Assembly: GCF_023145695.1 (NCBI RefSeq)
Contig: NZ_JAJHVV010000007.1
Span: 186,001-250,000 of the forward strand
Length of the DNA stretch: 64,000 nucleotides
Source: Vibrio amylolyticus
GTDB lineage: Bacteria > Pseudomonadota > Gammaproteobacteria > Enterobacterales > Vibrionaceae
Direction: 5' to 3'
Shown: one piece after another, positions 10,252 to 18,051 of the stretch
Layout of the letters: each line of letters opens with the position of its first letter
How positions within the stretch are numbered: the stretch's first letter is position 1
Notes under the pieces: generated by a model
Told to the model about the DNA's origin: nothing
Databases searched by the model: none
What the model saw: only the letters and a program-made list of their open reading frames with translations
Made by a program: the position numbers and the translations under genes

Positions 10252-11013
10252 CTACAACGCTAATTGATGATGAAAGTAACGCGAGATCAGCTGATTTTGA
10301 TGCTTACAGCCAGTTTTATGTAGTACCTGTTTGATTTGCGTTCTCACCGTCTCTTTGGATACACCTCTGTGTGATGCGATCTCTACACCATCAAGTCCCT
10401 GAACTAGCAGTTCAAGAACTCGAGTCTCTGTTAGCGTCAAAATCGCATTTTTGTCTCGATGACACTTGGTGTCATTGAATTTTGACCAGTGCTGAGACAC
10501 CAACTGGTTCGATACCCAACCATTTGACCAGTGACGTAAAAAACACCATATTTCGGTCAGTTTTTTCTGTTGTCGGGGGTTCAACTTGCGAAAGCTATGG
10601 CCGCTTAGCATCATATGATGATGATCCGTTACTGAGTGTAACCCACAATAAGAATGGTGCATTTGCATGGTAGGAATGAGTACTTCGAGGAAGACAGCAT
10701 CGTCGATCTCACGGACTGGCAGCATCTCTTGCATGTAGACTAATTGCCCAACTAAGTGGCTTTTCAAGTAGTGGTTTAGAAATGCATCGTGGTGTTGGTT
10801 CTCTTGATAGATGCCTAGCTGTTGTGAACTAAAGCCGTGGGTAATGTTAATTTGAGGATGAAACCATTGATCAAGCACCATGAAAACAACATGCTCAATA
10901 CCGAGCGGATGAAGTTCTGTGAGTATCACGTGCTCAAGCTCTATAGGAGAAATAATGAGCGGCTTATAGGGGGCTAGGTGGTTTCCATTGTCAGTCATTA
11001 GCAGTCCGTGCAT
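10252..11013 (-). CDS. LuxR-type HTH transcriptional regulator
   Basis: The C-terminal ~65 residues form a LuxR/FixJ helix-turn-helix: LTLTETRVLELLVQGLDGVEI, then GVSKETVRTQIKQVLHKTG. The first ~180 residues are a His-rich sensor region with no recognisable receiver or autoinducer domain. Two starts are possible: the ATG at 11019, or the ATG at 11013, whose AGG lies at better spacing; I use 11013. It neighbours the big lipoprotein gene and the PTS gene, either of which could be its target. No signal has been identified. Confidence 0.82.
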   Translation of the reverse strand: MHGLLMTDNGNHLAPYKPLIISPIELEHVILTELHPLGIEHVVFMVLDQWFHPQINITHGFSSQQLGIYQENQHHDAFLNHYLKSHLVGQLVYMQEMLPVREIDDAVFLEVLIPTMQMHHSYCGLHSVTDHHHMMLSGHSFRKLNPRQQKKLTEIWCFLRHWSNGWVSNQLVSQHWSKFNDTKCHRDKNAILTLTETRVLELLVQGLDGVEIASHRGVSKETVRTQIKQVLHKTGCKHQNQLISRYFHHQLAL

Positions 11014-11123
11014 CTTCATAACCTAACTCTAATATAAACCGGTTGATTATTTCAGCTACCATCTAGATCAAATATTAATCAATAAATTCATACATGCCCT
11101 CATTCATGTACTTGTCGCCCTAG

Positions 11124-11157
11124 TAAAAAAGGCCCTTCTATTTCTAGAAAGGGCCTT
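11124..11157 (-). terminator. Terminator of the PTS EIICB gene
   Basis: AAGGCCCTT (11129-11137) pairs with AAGGGCCTT (11149-11157), and the minus-strand transcript then runs into a U-tract. It lies just after the PTS stop codon. Confidence 0.85.
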
Positions 11158-11170
11158 ATATCAAACGTAA

Positions 11171-11183
11171 TTTACACTATAAA
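11171..11183. other. Degenerate parS2-like palindrome
   Basis: TTTACACTATAAA differs at one base from the parS2 consensus TTTACANTGTAAA. It lies far from the origin and may be chance. Confidence 0.2.
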
Positions 11184-11201
11184 TTTCTGGAAGAAGAAAC
11201 C

Positions 11202-12683
11202 TTAAAACAGAAACGCTTTTAGGCTTGTCGCCACAACTTCAGCCTTTGGCCCTAACACCACTTGAGCACCTGACTTACCGACTTTAATCACACCTTTTGA
11301 GCCAAGCTCTTTCAGTCTTTCTTCATTCAAAGCGCTGCTGTCTTCAACTTGTAGACGAAGACGAGTGATGCAGGCATCCACACTTTTGATGTTCTGTTTT
11401 CCACCTAGGGCTTCAACATAAGCTTCGACATTGACTTCTTCAGCAGACGCTTCACTCTCAAGAGAATCTGACTCCTCTGCTTCAGGGATAGGAAGCTTGA
11501 ATACTTTAATCATCGTTAGGAAGATAACGAAGTAAGCAACAAAGAACACACCAATTAGAGGTAATAGCATCCAAGCATTAGTAGCAAGCCCCCAGTTAAG
11601 TATGAAGTCGATGAAACCTGCAGAGAAACCAAAGCCGTGCAAAATACCGAGTGAGTTAGTCACCACCATCGCAATACCACTCATCACAGCGTGAACCGCA
11701 TACAGTGCAGGCGCAATGAATAGGAAACTGAACTCTAGAGGCTCAGTGATACCCGTTAAAAATGACGTCAGTGCTAACGAGCTCAACATACCTAGAATAA
11801 GAGGACGTTTTGCTTTTTCAGTTGCAACATAGAAAGCCAATGCTGCACCAGGAAGACCTCCCATCATAATTGGATAAGCCCAAGCCATGTAAACGCCAGC
11901 ATTTGGATCGCCAGAGAAGAATCGGTTCAAGTCTCCACGAGCCACGTTTTGAGAAATCTCAGTAATCACAGAGCCATGAACATCCGGTAAGGCTTGACCA
12001 ATAGAGAGAGGTGCAACAACGTCAGGGTTTAGACAAACAAACTGCAACGAAGAAGCCACTTCATAACTCACTCGTACACACTCATCGAGGCTGAACCAAA
12101 AAACCGAGTGTAAGAAATAGTGAAGACCTAAAGGGATAAGACCACGGTTCATAATGCCATAGATAAAGTGTCCAATTGGGCCGCTTTCTGAAATCCAGTA
12201 ACTGAACGCATCAATACCCGCTTGAATAGTCGGCCAAACTTCACCACAAACAAAGGCAGCAACCAGACAGAATAGGCCTGACATAATCGGCGTTAATCGT
12301 TTACCAGCAAAGAATGCCAAGAAATCTGGCAGAGTGACTTGGTAAAAACGGTTATAGGCATGACCAGAAATGATGCCCGAGATAATACCAGCAAAGAACC
12401 CTAGCTTGATGTCTGGGTTAATCGCCACTGTTGCTTCAGTCAATATAAAGTAACCGACGATGCCAGAAAGCGCCGCCGCTCCTGAGTTGTCTTTTGATAA
12501 ACCAATTGCAATACCAACGGCAAAAATAAGAGCAAGATTATCAAAGATACTCCCCCCTGCTTTTGCTATAAACGCAATATCTAATAAGTCGGGCTGACCG
12601 AATCGGAGCAGCATCGCAGCAACAGGGAGAGTGGCAATGGGTAGCATTAACGCTTTACCCAAACGTTGAATATACGTAAACAT
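11202..12683 (-). CDS. PTS transporter EIICB component, NagE-like
   Basis: Membrane sugar phosphotransferase permease fused to its EIIB domain. The first ~390 residues are the multi-helix EIIC of the glucose/GlcNAc family, opening with RLGKALMLPIATLPVAAMLL and carrying GITEPLEFSF, the sugar-binding signature. The EIIB phosphocysteine is C438 in VDACITRLRL. There is no EIIA domain. N-terminal similarity is greatest to NagE, but the central loop (residues ~205-260) is unlike it, so the substrate (GlcNAc, glucosamine or a related sugar) is open. I chose the ATG at 12683, with AGGTG six bases upstream, over an in-frame GTG at 12692. An AraC gene lies divergent beyond a small ORF, a probable regulator. 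Confidence 0.9.
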   Translation of the reverse strand: MFTYIQRLGKALMLPIATLPVAAMLLRFGQPDLLDIAFIAKAGGSIFDNLALIFAVGIAIGLSKDNSGAAALSGIVGYFILTEATVAINPDIKLGFFAGIISGIISGHAYNRFYQVTLPDFLAFFAGKRLTPIMSGLFCLVAAFVCGEVWPTIQAGIDAFSYWISESGPIGHFIYGIMNRGLIPLGLHYFLHSVFWFSLDECVRVSYEVASSLQFVCLNPDVVAPLSIGQALPDVHGSVITEISQNVARGDLNRFFSGDPNAGVYMAWAYPIMMGGLPGAALAFYVATEKAKRPLILGMLSSLALTSFLTGITEPLEFSFLFIAPALYAVHAVMSGIAMVVTNSLGILHGFGFSAGFIDFILNWGLATNAWMLLPLIGVFFVAYFVIFLTMIKVFKLPIPEAEESDSLESEASAEEVNVEAYVEALGGKQNIKSVDACITRLRLQVEDSSALNEERLKELGSKGVIKVGKSGAQVVLGPKAEVVATSLKAFLF

Positions 12684-12798
12684 AATAAACACCTAATGAT
12701 TAAAATTGAAAAATCCAGCGACGCTAGTGACTAGTTAACGACGCCAGATAGGGGGAACGATTAAAAGAACAGACTCTCAATACCTTTATGAGAAAAAC

Positions 12799-13005
12799 CT
12801 AACTTAAGGGCTGATTCTTTGTTAATGCGGTAGGGAGGCTGGCTTCACTCTCAGTAAGTTCAAATTGATAATGTTGCTGTGATGGGTAGCCTAATAGCTT
12901 CCACATATTTGGGTAGTCCATTCCATACCCTTTAACCATTAATGCAATCCAATCCATTCGAGTGCTAGTGATACATTCTGACATTGTGTCTAGTAGCTTT
13001 TTCAT
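12799..13005 (-). CDS. Small protein upstream of the PTS gene
   Basis: A 68-codon ORF with a good ribosome binding site (AGAGGG, six bases before ATG), in the same direction as the PTS gene and 115 bases ahead of it. The product has one moderately hydrophobic stretch (MDWIALMVKGY) and no family I recognise. Its position between a PTS permease and an AraC regulator suggests co-transcription with the permease. A chance ORF is possible. Confidence 0.5.
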   Translation of the reverse strand: MKKLLDTMSECITSTRMDWIALMVKGYGMDYPNMWKLLGYPSQQHYQFELTESEASLPTALTKNQPLS

Positions 13006-13167
13006 GTGAAACCCTCTCTGTCTTGATGATGCTAGAGTAGATTTTTTGTGACATACATCTAATGCTCATTCGTCAACTTTCAGTACTATTTCATCAATGA
13101 ATAGGAACGGCTAAAAATATAAGTACTATTAGGTCACTATTCAGTACTTTCTATAGGGGCATCACTA

Positions 13168-14055
13168 ATGGATAAAGCGAAATTTGAGAAAATTCCACAG
13201 AGACAGGGGGTCTCATGGCGCTATCTAGAAATCCAAGATTGCTCTGGCGTTTGTGATTGGCATTATCATCAAGAATTTGAATTGGTATTGCATAGGCATA
13301 CACAAGGAAACGGCTTTGCTGGCCATTATCAAGGCGAATTAGAGCACAATACGTTGTGGCTAATCTCGCCAGATACACCACACTCTTTTGCTTGTCGTCC
13401 CCTCTCGGAAGATACTCTTCCAGAGCGTCATAGTGTTTGGTTCAAGCGAGAGTGGATAGCCAACATGATATTTAATTGTCTTGAGCTTAGAAAACTTGAC
13501 GCAGTCCTTAAGCGCGCTCAAAAAGGAATATGTCTTTCGAAAGAGTCAGGAGAACGTATTTATCAGTTACTCATTCAGCTTAAAATCGATAGCCACATAG
13601 AGTGCTTATCAACGCTTATATTGATTTTGGGTATCGTTGCGGAAGACAAGAGTGCCACAACACTGCTCTCTTTCAAAAGACAACACTCCGATGAACGGGA
13701 GACAACCAATAACAAATACGATCGAGCCAAGATTGAAAAGCTGAGCTTTTTAATAGAAAAGAATTACCACGAGTCCATAACACTGGCTGATTTGGCTAAA
13801 TCCTTATGCACAAGTGAGAGCTCCATTCACCGAATATTTGAAGCGCACTTTCATGAAAGTTTTAGCCAGCATCTAAAAAAAGTACGTTTGAACCATGCAG
13901 CAGAGTTACTCACCCACAGCGACCTACCAATCCACTTAATCGCTGAAAAAGTGGGGTATCACAATCAAGCTAACTTCAACCGCTTATTCAAGCGTTACAA
14001 ACACGTCACGCCGAGACAATACCGCAAAGAGTTTGGTCAAAGCGCAGAGGTTTAA
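13168..14055 (+). CDS. AraC family regulator with cupin domain
   Basis: 295 residues. The N-terminal ~100 residues form a cupin-like sugar-binding fold with the HYHQEFELVLHRH pattern usual in AraC regulators. The C-terminal ~100 residues are the double HTH, including ITLADLAKSLCTSESSIHRIF and the closing NFNRLFKRYKHVTPRQYRKE signature. GGGG precedes the start by nine bases. It is divergent from the small ORF and PTS gene and is their likely sugar-responsive activator or repressor; the inducer is unknown. Confidence 0.9.
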   Translation: MDKAKFEKIPQRQGVSWRYLEIQDCSGVCDWHYHQEFELVLHRHTQGNGFAGHYQGELEHNTLWLISPDTPHSFACRPLSEDTLPERHSVWFKREWIANMIFNCLELRKLDAVLKRAQKGICLSKESGERIYQLLIQLKIDSHIECLSTLILILGIVAEDKSATTLLSFKRQHSDERETTNNKYDRAKIEKLSFLIEKNYHESITLADLAKSLCTSESSIHRIFEAHFHESFSQHLKKVRLNHAAELLTHSDLPIHLIAEKVGYHNQANFNRLFKRYKHVTPRQYRKEFGQSAEV

Positions 14056-14228
14056 ACTCCGTTGATAGAAGTTGAGTGCAAAGGCAGCTAACCAGCATTG
14101 TGTATGATTGTTTCACTATTAATGAACAGAAATGAATTTCTCTAATTCATACAAATTAAAAATGAGTTCAAGTAAATTACCTTTATCGCAGCAGGGAGTG
14201 CTTATTATCAAATGCTATAGGTGAGAAA

Positions 14229-15293
14229 ATGAAAACACGTACCTTAATTCTTTCTGTTATTGCTGCTAGTTTAATCAGCACCACTGCTCTCGCAAATAAT
14301 GACAAAAATAGTCTGTCGCTTTCCACACAGCCTGTCCCTCTCGCAACTGCAGTTAGCCCTGAATTCTATGATTTCTCAAACAATTTCCCAGCTCCAAATG
14401 TGGAAGCTTTACAAAATAACATTCCAGCGACAGATGAAGAGTGGAATGAATTTGTTAAACCCAGAGATAAAGTAGCCAGCCAACGAGCCCTCTCTCTCGC
14501 TAAGAGCTTAAATGTATCGATTGAACAAGACTCAATAGCAGGAGTGAACGTTTACTGGGTTACTCCTGAAGTGATTGCACCAGAATTAAAAGACAAATTG
14601 TATGTTGCGGTTCAAGGTGGTGCATATATGTTAAACAGTGGCTTCGCTTCAACCTCAGAAGCGACAATGATAGCTGCCACCATGCAAATACCAGTAATAG
14701 CGATCGACTATAGTAAGGCACCCCAATTTCCAGCGCCCGCTGCACGTAACGATATTATTGATGTTTGGAATGAACTGATAAAAATTCGCCCTGCGGACAG
14801 TATGGTAATGGGTGGTACCTCAGCAGGCGGATCCTTAAGTTTGGCCGTTACTCAAAAATTAAATGAGCAATTGATTGCTACTCCTGCTGCACTGTATGTT
14901 GGCACTCCAGGAGTAGATATGACGATGACGGGAGATAGCAGGTTCATTAACGAAGGTTTAGATCATATTTTAGGTAGTTGGCGAGGTATGTCTTCTGCAA
15001 TGATTGATGCTTATGTGGGTGATCTAGAGTTAAGTGATCCGGTGGTATCGCCTATTAATGGCAGCTTTGAAAAGTTTCCACCAGTTTACCTCATCACCGG
15101 TACTCGTGACTTATTACTCAGTGACACCGTCCGTTTGCATAGAGAGTTAAGACGCACAGGAGTAACAGCAGATTTAAATGTTTACGAAGGTCAATCGCAT
15201 GCTGATTATGCTATTGCACTAGGTACTCCCGAGTCCCAAGAGCACTACCAAGCACTGAGCGAGTTTTTCTATCACTACTTGGTTAACGAATAG
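14229..15293 (+). CDS. Secreted alpha/beta hydrolase, hormone-sensitive-lipase type
   Basis: Exported esterase-like enzyme with a cleavable signal peptide ending near ALA-NND (residue ~23). The catalytic set is complete: nucleophile S198 in GTSAGG, D294 in GTRDLL and H324 in GQSHADY. The oxyanion motif, normally HGG in this family, reads QGGAYM. AIDYSKAPQFPAP matches the family's DYR-APE block. Small-ester or acyl substrates are plausible; none is indicated. It lies downstream of the AraC gene but has its own upstream gap. Confidence 0.88.
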   Translation: MKTRTLILSVIAASLISTTALANNDKNSLSLSTQPVPLATAVSPEFYDFSNNFPAPNVEALQNNIPATDEEWNEFVKPRDKVASQRALSLAKSLNVSIEQDSIAGVNVYWVTPEVIAPELKDKLYVAVQGGAYMLNSGFASTSEATMIAATMQIPVIAIDYSKAPQFPAPAARNDIIDVWNELIKIRPADSMVMGGTSAGGSLSLAVTQKLNEQLIATPAALYVGTPGVDMTMTGDSRFINEGLDHILGSWRGMSSAMIDAYVGDLELSDPVVSPINGSFEKFPPVYLITGTRDLLLSDTVRLHRELRRTGVTADLNVYEGQSHADYAIALGTPESQEHYQALSEFFYHYLVNE

Positions 15294-15312
15294 CTACTTG
15301 ATTAACGAATAG
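15275..15312 (+). repeat. Tandem duplication of the hydrolase 3' end
   Basis: The 19-base unit CTACTTGGTTAACGAATAG, which includes the stop codon, is repeated immediately after itself with one mismatch (G to A). It looks like a recent slippage duplication outside the coding frame. Confidence 0.85.
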
Positions 15313-15350
15313 CGACTGAGTCAAAGAATAAAGTGACTTAAAGGAAGGAC

Positions 15351-15380
15351 GAACCGAACATCACCTTGTTCGGTTCTCTT
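15351..15380. terminator. Terminator between convergent hydrolase and malM
   Basis: GAACCGAAC (15351-15359) pairs perfectly with GTTCGGTTC (15368-15376). The following TCTCTT is a weak U-tract. Confidence 0.65.
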
Positions 15381-15404
15381 AATGACTCAAAAATCAACTC
15401 ATCA

Positions 15405-16325
15405 CTACTTGCTGGCATTAACCGCCTTGATAAAGGCTTCTTGAGCGCCCTCTACATTTAGAGCTTTGGCTTCATCAAGTAGCGCTAATGCTTTATCTAA
15501 CATGCCAACATTTACTGCGCTTTCAATGCTAGTTAGATAGAACTGCTGCTGAGCATCGCTTAATTTTGCGATATCACTGACTGATTCACTTAGTGCTACC
15601 GTCGTGACGGCGGCTTTCTTATCAATCACAGCTTGCTGCTGTTGCTCGGCAAGATCAGTTTTGAACTTTTGCTGCGCGGTATCGGAGCTCGCAATCGCAA
15701 TAGGCTCATCCAATACCAGAGCGTCATCCACCTTCGCAACAATACTCAGTTCACCGAATGGAGAGTGTGGAATCATTGGATTTGGTACGTCCGGCGGGTA
15801 GTTCCCACGAGCAATGGCATCAAGCTTAACAGGGTGTAAGACCTCTGATTCACCTTCAATTAACTCAGGCGTGGTATACACGAGCAATTTAACACGTTGT
15901 TTTCCAACGGGCTGGATGGTCACTTTAGATACTAAACGATCGCCATCCATGCCGTAGGCGTGCTTATATTCGAAATCGTCGGTTTCAAAGGTTTTAATGA
16001 TTTGATTCTGCTCATTTAGTAGTACAGCATTTGGATAAAAAACGGTTTTCTTAAAATGGCTGATGACTTCTAAGTCAAGCTCTTTTCCTTGAGTATCAAT
16101 GTCAAATGCTGCGATGGCGCTTTTACCTTTTGAGAATCCAAACTTCTGATTTGACTGATCAATTGAGAAATTAATGCGTTTAGTTGGCTCAACGTCTGCC
16201 CATTGTATCTGAGCGTAGCTTTGCGCCACTTGCTCAATGTTCTCGGCATCGAAGACAACGGTTTCTGTCGTAGCACAACCTAATAATGCCATGCTAATCG
16301 CGCAGCCTAAAACCAATCGTTTCAT
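15405..16325 (-). CDS. malM: Maltose operon periplasmic lipoprotein MalM
   Basis: 306 residues, the same length as E. coli MalM. A lipoprotein signal ends MALLGC. The middle of the protein follows the MalM pattern, including a predicted beta-rich region with PNPMIPHSPFGELSI and an Ala/Gln-rich helical tail. I chose the start at 16325 (after GTGAGG) because the upstream 20 codons precede the signal peptide. It lies 108 bases after the lamB stop and is probably in its transcript. MalM's exact role is not settled, though it is tied to maltodextrin uptake. Confidence 0.88.
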   Translation of the reverse strand: MKRLVLGCAISMALLGCATTETVVFDAENIEQVAQSYAQIQWADVEPTKRINFSIDQSNQKFGFSKGKSAIAAFDIDTQGKELDLEVISHFKKTVFYPNAVLLNEQNQIIKTFETDDFEYKHAYGMDGDRLVSKVTIQPVGKQRVKLLVYTTPELIEGESEVLHPVKLDAIARGNYPPDVPNPMIPHSPFGELSIVAKVDDALVLDEPIAIASSDTAQQKFKTDLAEQQQQAVIDKKAAVTTVALSESVSDIAKLSDAQQQFYLTSIESAVNVGMLDKALALLDEAKALNVEGAQEAFIKAVNASK

Positions 16326-16432
16326 ATAAACCTCACTTACTCTCAACGATGAAAGCCGACACGAAGCCGGCTTGATAACTATCACTCAATTACGCATGGA
16401 CTAAGCGCAACATAAGCGTGGACAATTTATTA

Positions 16433-17629
16433 TTACCACCAAGCTTCCATTTGGATACCAACACTGAATTCAGTATCGTCAGTGCCGTTTGCAAAGCTAT
16501 CTGCTTCGTGGTCCATAAAGTAAGAACCGTATACACGAATTTCAGGACGAGCCCAGAAGCTAGAACCAGCAGACCAAGCTTGAGCAATCGTTAGCTTAGA
16601 ACCCGATGTATCAGTTGTTGTTCCGCTTTGCTTAGTCTCGTCAGCGAAGTAACCCGCCTCAAATATAGTCTTCATGTGGTCATCCCACTTGTACATTGGA
16701 CGAACAACCGCATTGTAAGCCGTAATATCGCCTGAATCAGTATCAGACGCTTGTGCATACATTACAGTGTGACCCACTTCCCAAGATTCACCGAAGCCAG
16801 TAACACCCCAGTTAATGATACGGAAACCGTCTGCATCGTTGTTGCCGCCTGAACGGTCATACCAGCCACCGCCACCGTACGTTGCCATTTGCTTACCGTA
16901 AGAAGAAGTACCATATTGAAGAACGGTTTGGTTAAAGCCATTTGACATGCCTTGACCTAGAACTGCAGTAAGAAGTACGCCATCATCAGCTTCAACGGTT
17001 TGACCCTCAGCTTCAGACGCAAAATCGTAAGCAACTGCAAGCTCTAAATTAGCGTCAGCCCAAAGATCGATACCTGCATAACGCGCATCAAACGTGTAGC
17101 CGGATACTGTGTCACCATTACTATCAGCACCATCATCATGCATTAGAGCTACAGAAAGCTTACCGCCACCTACTGATAGGTTTTCGATACCACCACCAGC
17201 GCCACCCGATGTATCTAGGAAGTAGAAATCCGTAATGTGGATGTCTTTACGTTGGTAGTAACGCTGACCCGCCCAAAGAACCGCTTCTTTGTCGCTGAAA
17301 AGACCTTGTGCTTGAACATTCATAACACGAAGAGCATTAGCGTTACCTTCCCAGTTGTTGTTACCAGATTGGCCATAAGCAACTAACGATTCTAGTTTGA
17401 ATGTCACGTCATTTTGATTGTAAAGCTCAGCGTTAAGACCGATTTCTGAGTACAGGTCACTTTCATTACCTAAACGACCTACTTTGTTCTTTTCGTAGGT
17501 AACATGTTCGCCTTCCCCACTTAGACCAACACCACCACGAGCGTAACCGTGGAAATCAACAGCAGCTGCAAAAGCACCAGCACTTAGAGACGCAGCCACT
17601 GCAGCAGCAATCAAACTTACTTTTTTCAT
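16433..17629 (-). CDS. lamB: Maltoporin LamB
   Basis: Outer-membrane maltodextrin channel. A cleavable signal peptide (MKKVSLIAAAVAASLSAGAFA) leads into FHGYARGGVGLSGEG, the conserved LamB start. Alternating aromatic beta strands and a C-terminal FSVGIQMEAWW, ending in the aromatic residue needed for outer-membrane assembly, complete the porin. The Shine-Dalgarno TGGAGT supports the start at 17629. MalT-type boxes lie upstream, in the gap shared with the divergent glgX-like gene. Confidence 0.95.
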   Translation of the reverse strand: MKKVSLIAAAVAASLSAGAFAAAVDFHGYARGGVGLSGEGEHVTYEKNKVGRLGNESDLYSEIGLNAELYNQNDVTFKLESLVAYGQSGNNNWEGNANALRVMNVQAQGLFSDKEAVLWAGQRYYQRKDIHITDFYFLDTSGGAGGGIENLSVGGGKLSVALMHDDGADSNGDTVSGYTFDARYAGIDLWADANLELAVAYDFASEAEGQTVEADDGVLLTAVLGQGMSNGFNQTVLQYGTSSYGKQMATYGGGGWYDRSGGNNDADGFRIINWGVTGFGESWEVGHTVMYAQASDTDSGDITAYNAVVRPMYKWDDHMKTIFEAGYFADETKQSGTTTDTSGSKLTIAQAWSAGSSFWARPEIRVYGSYFMDHEADSFANGTDDTEFSVGIQMEAWW

Positions 17630-18051
17630 TATTAACTCCATTTAGGGTTTTTATTTTGCTTATCTCTTTAATCAAATCCATAAAGGCAGAAATGGATCTA
17701 ATTAAGAAAAAGATAAGTTGGGACTGAATCCCTTTTGTTTCGACTGTGGCTAGATTAACGAGGGAGTAGTGGTCTTACGTCCTCCACCTTTGGTTTATTT
17801 AGGGGGGATGAGAAAGGAGGAGAAATTTGAAAATACGCTGTTTAATCGAGCCGGATCACACTAATAAGGGGGAGCAGGACTAAATACCCACCAATTTCAC
17901 AGATCAAAACGAGTTCAAGCTCAACTTTTTTAATCGTATCGCAAAAAAACTGAAATAAAATTACATATAAAATTTATTACTAAGGTGCTTGACCATTGTT
18001 ATACAAAGTCTTTTACTAAGAGCTCCTAAATAAAAAGAAAAATATAGAATA
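17630..18051. promoter_or_regulatory. lamB / glgX-like divergent control region with MalT-type boxes
   Basis: Candidate MalT boxes, compared with the E. coli consensus GGGGA(T/G)GAGG: GGGGATGAGA at 17804-17813 (9/10), GGGGAGCAGG at 17869-17878 (9/10), a GGAGGAG core at 17816-17822, and an inverted CCTCCACC at 17781-17788. Clustered direct and inverted boxes are the usual arrangement at maltose promoters. A TCACA half-site at 17856 might be part of a CRP site, but no matching half is present. Confidence 0.7.

Noticed and set aside
10101..10334. 77-codon plus-strand ORF
   Set aside because: It covers the gap and the 3' end of the LuxR-type gene and has no plausible start signal.
17845..17860. 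CRP site in the lamB control region
   Set aside because: Only one TCACA half-site is present, with no matching TGTGA.
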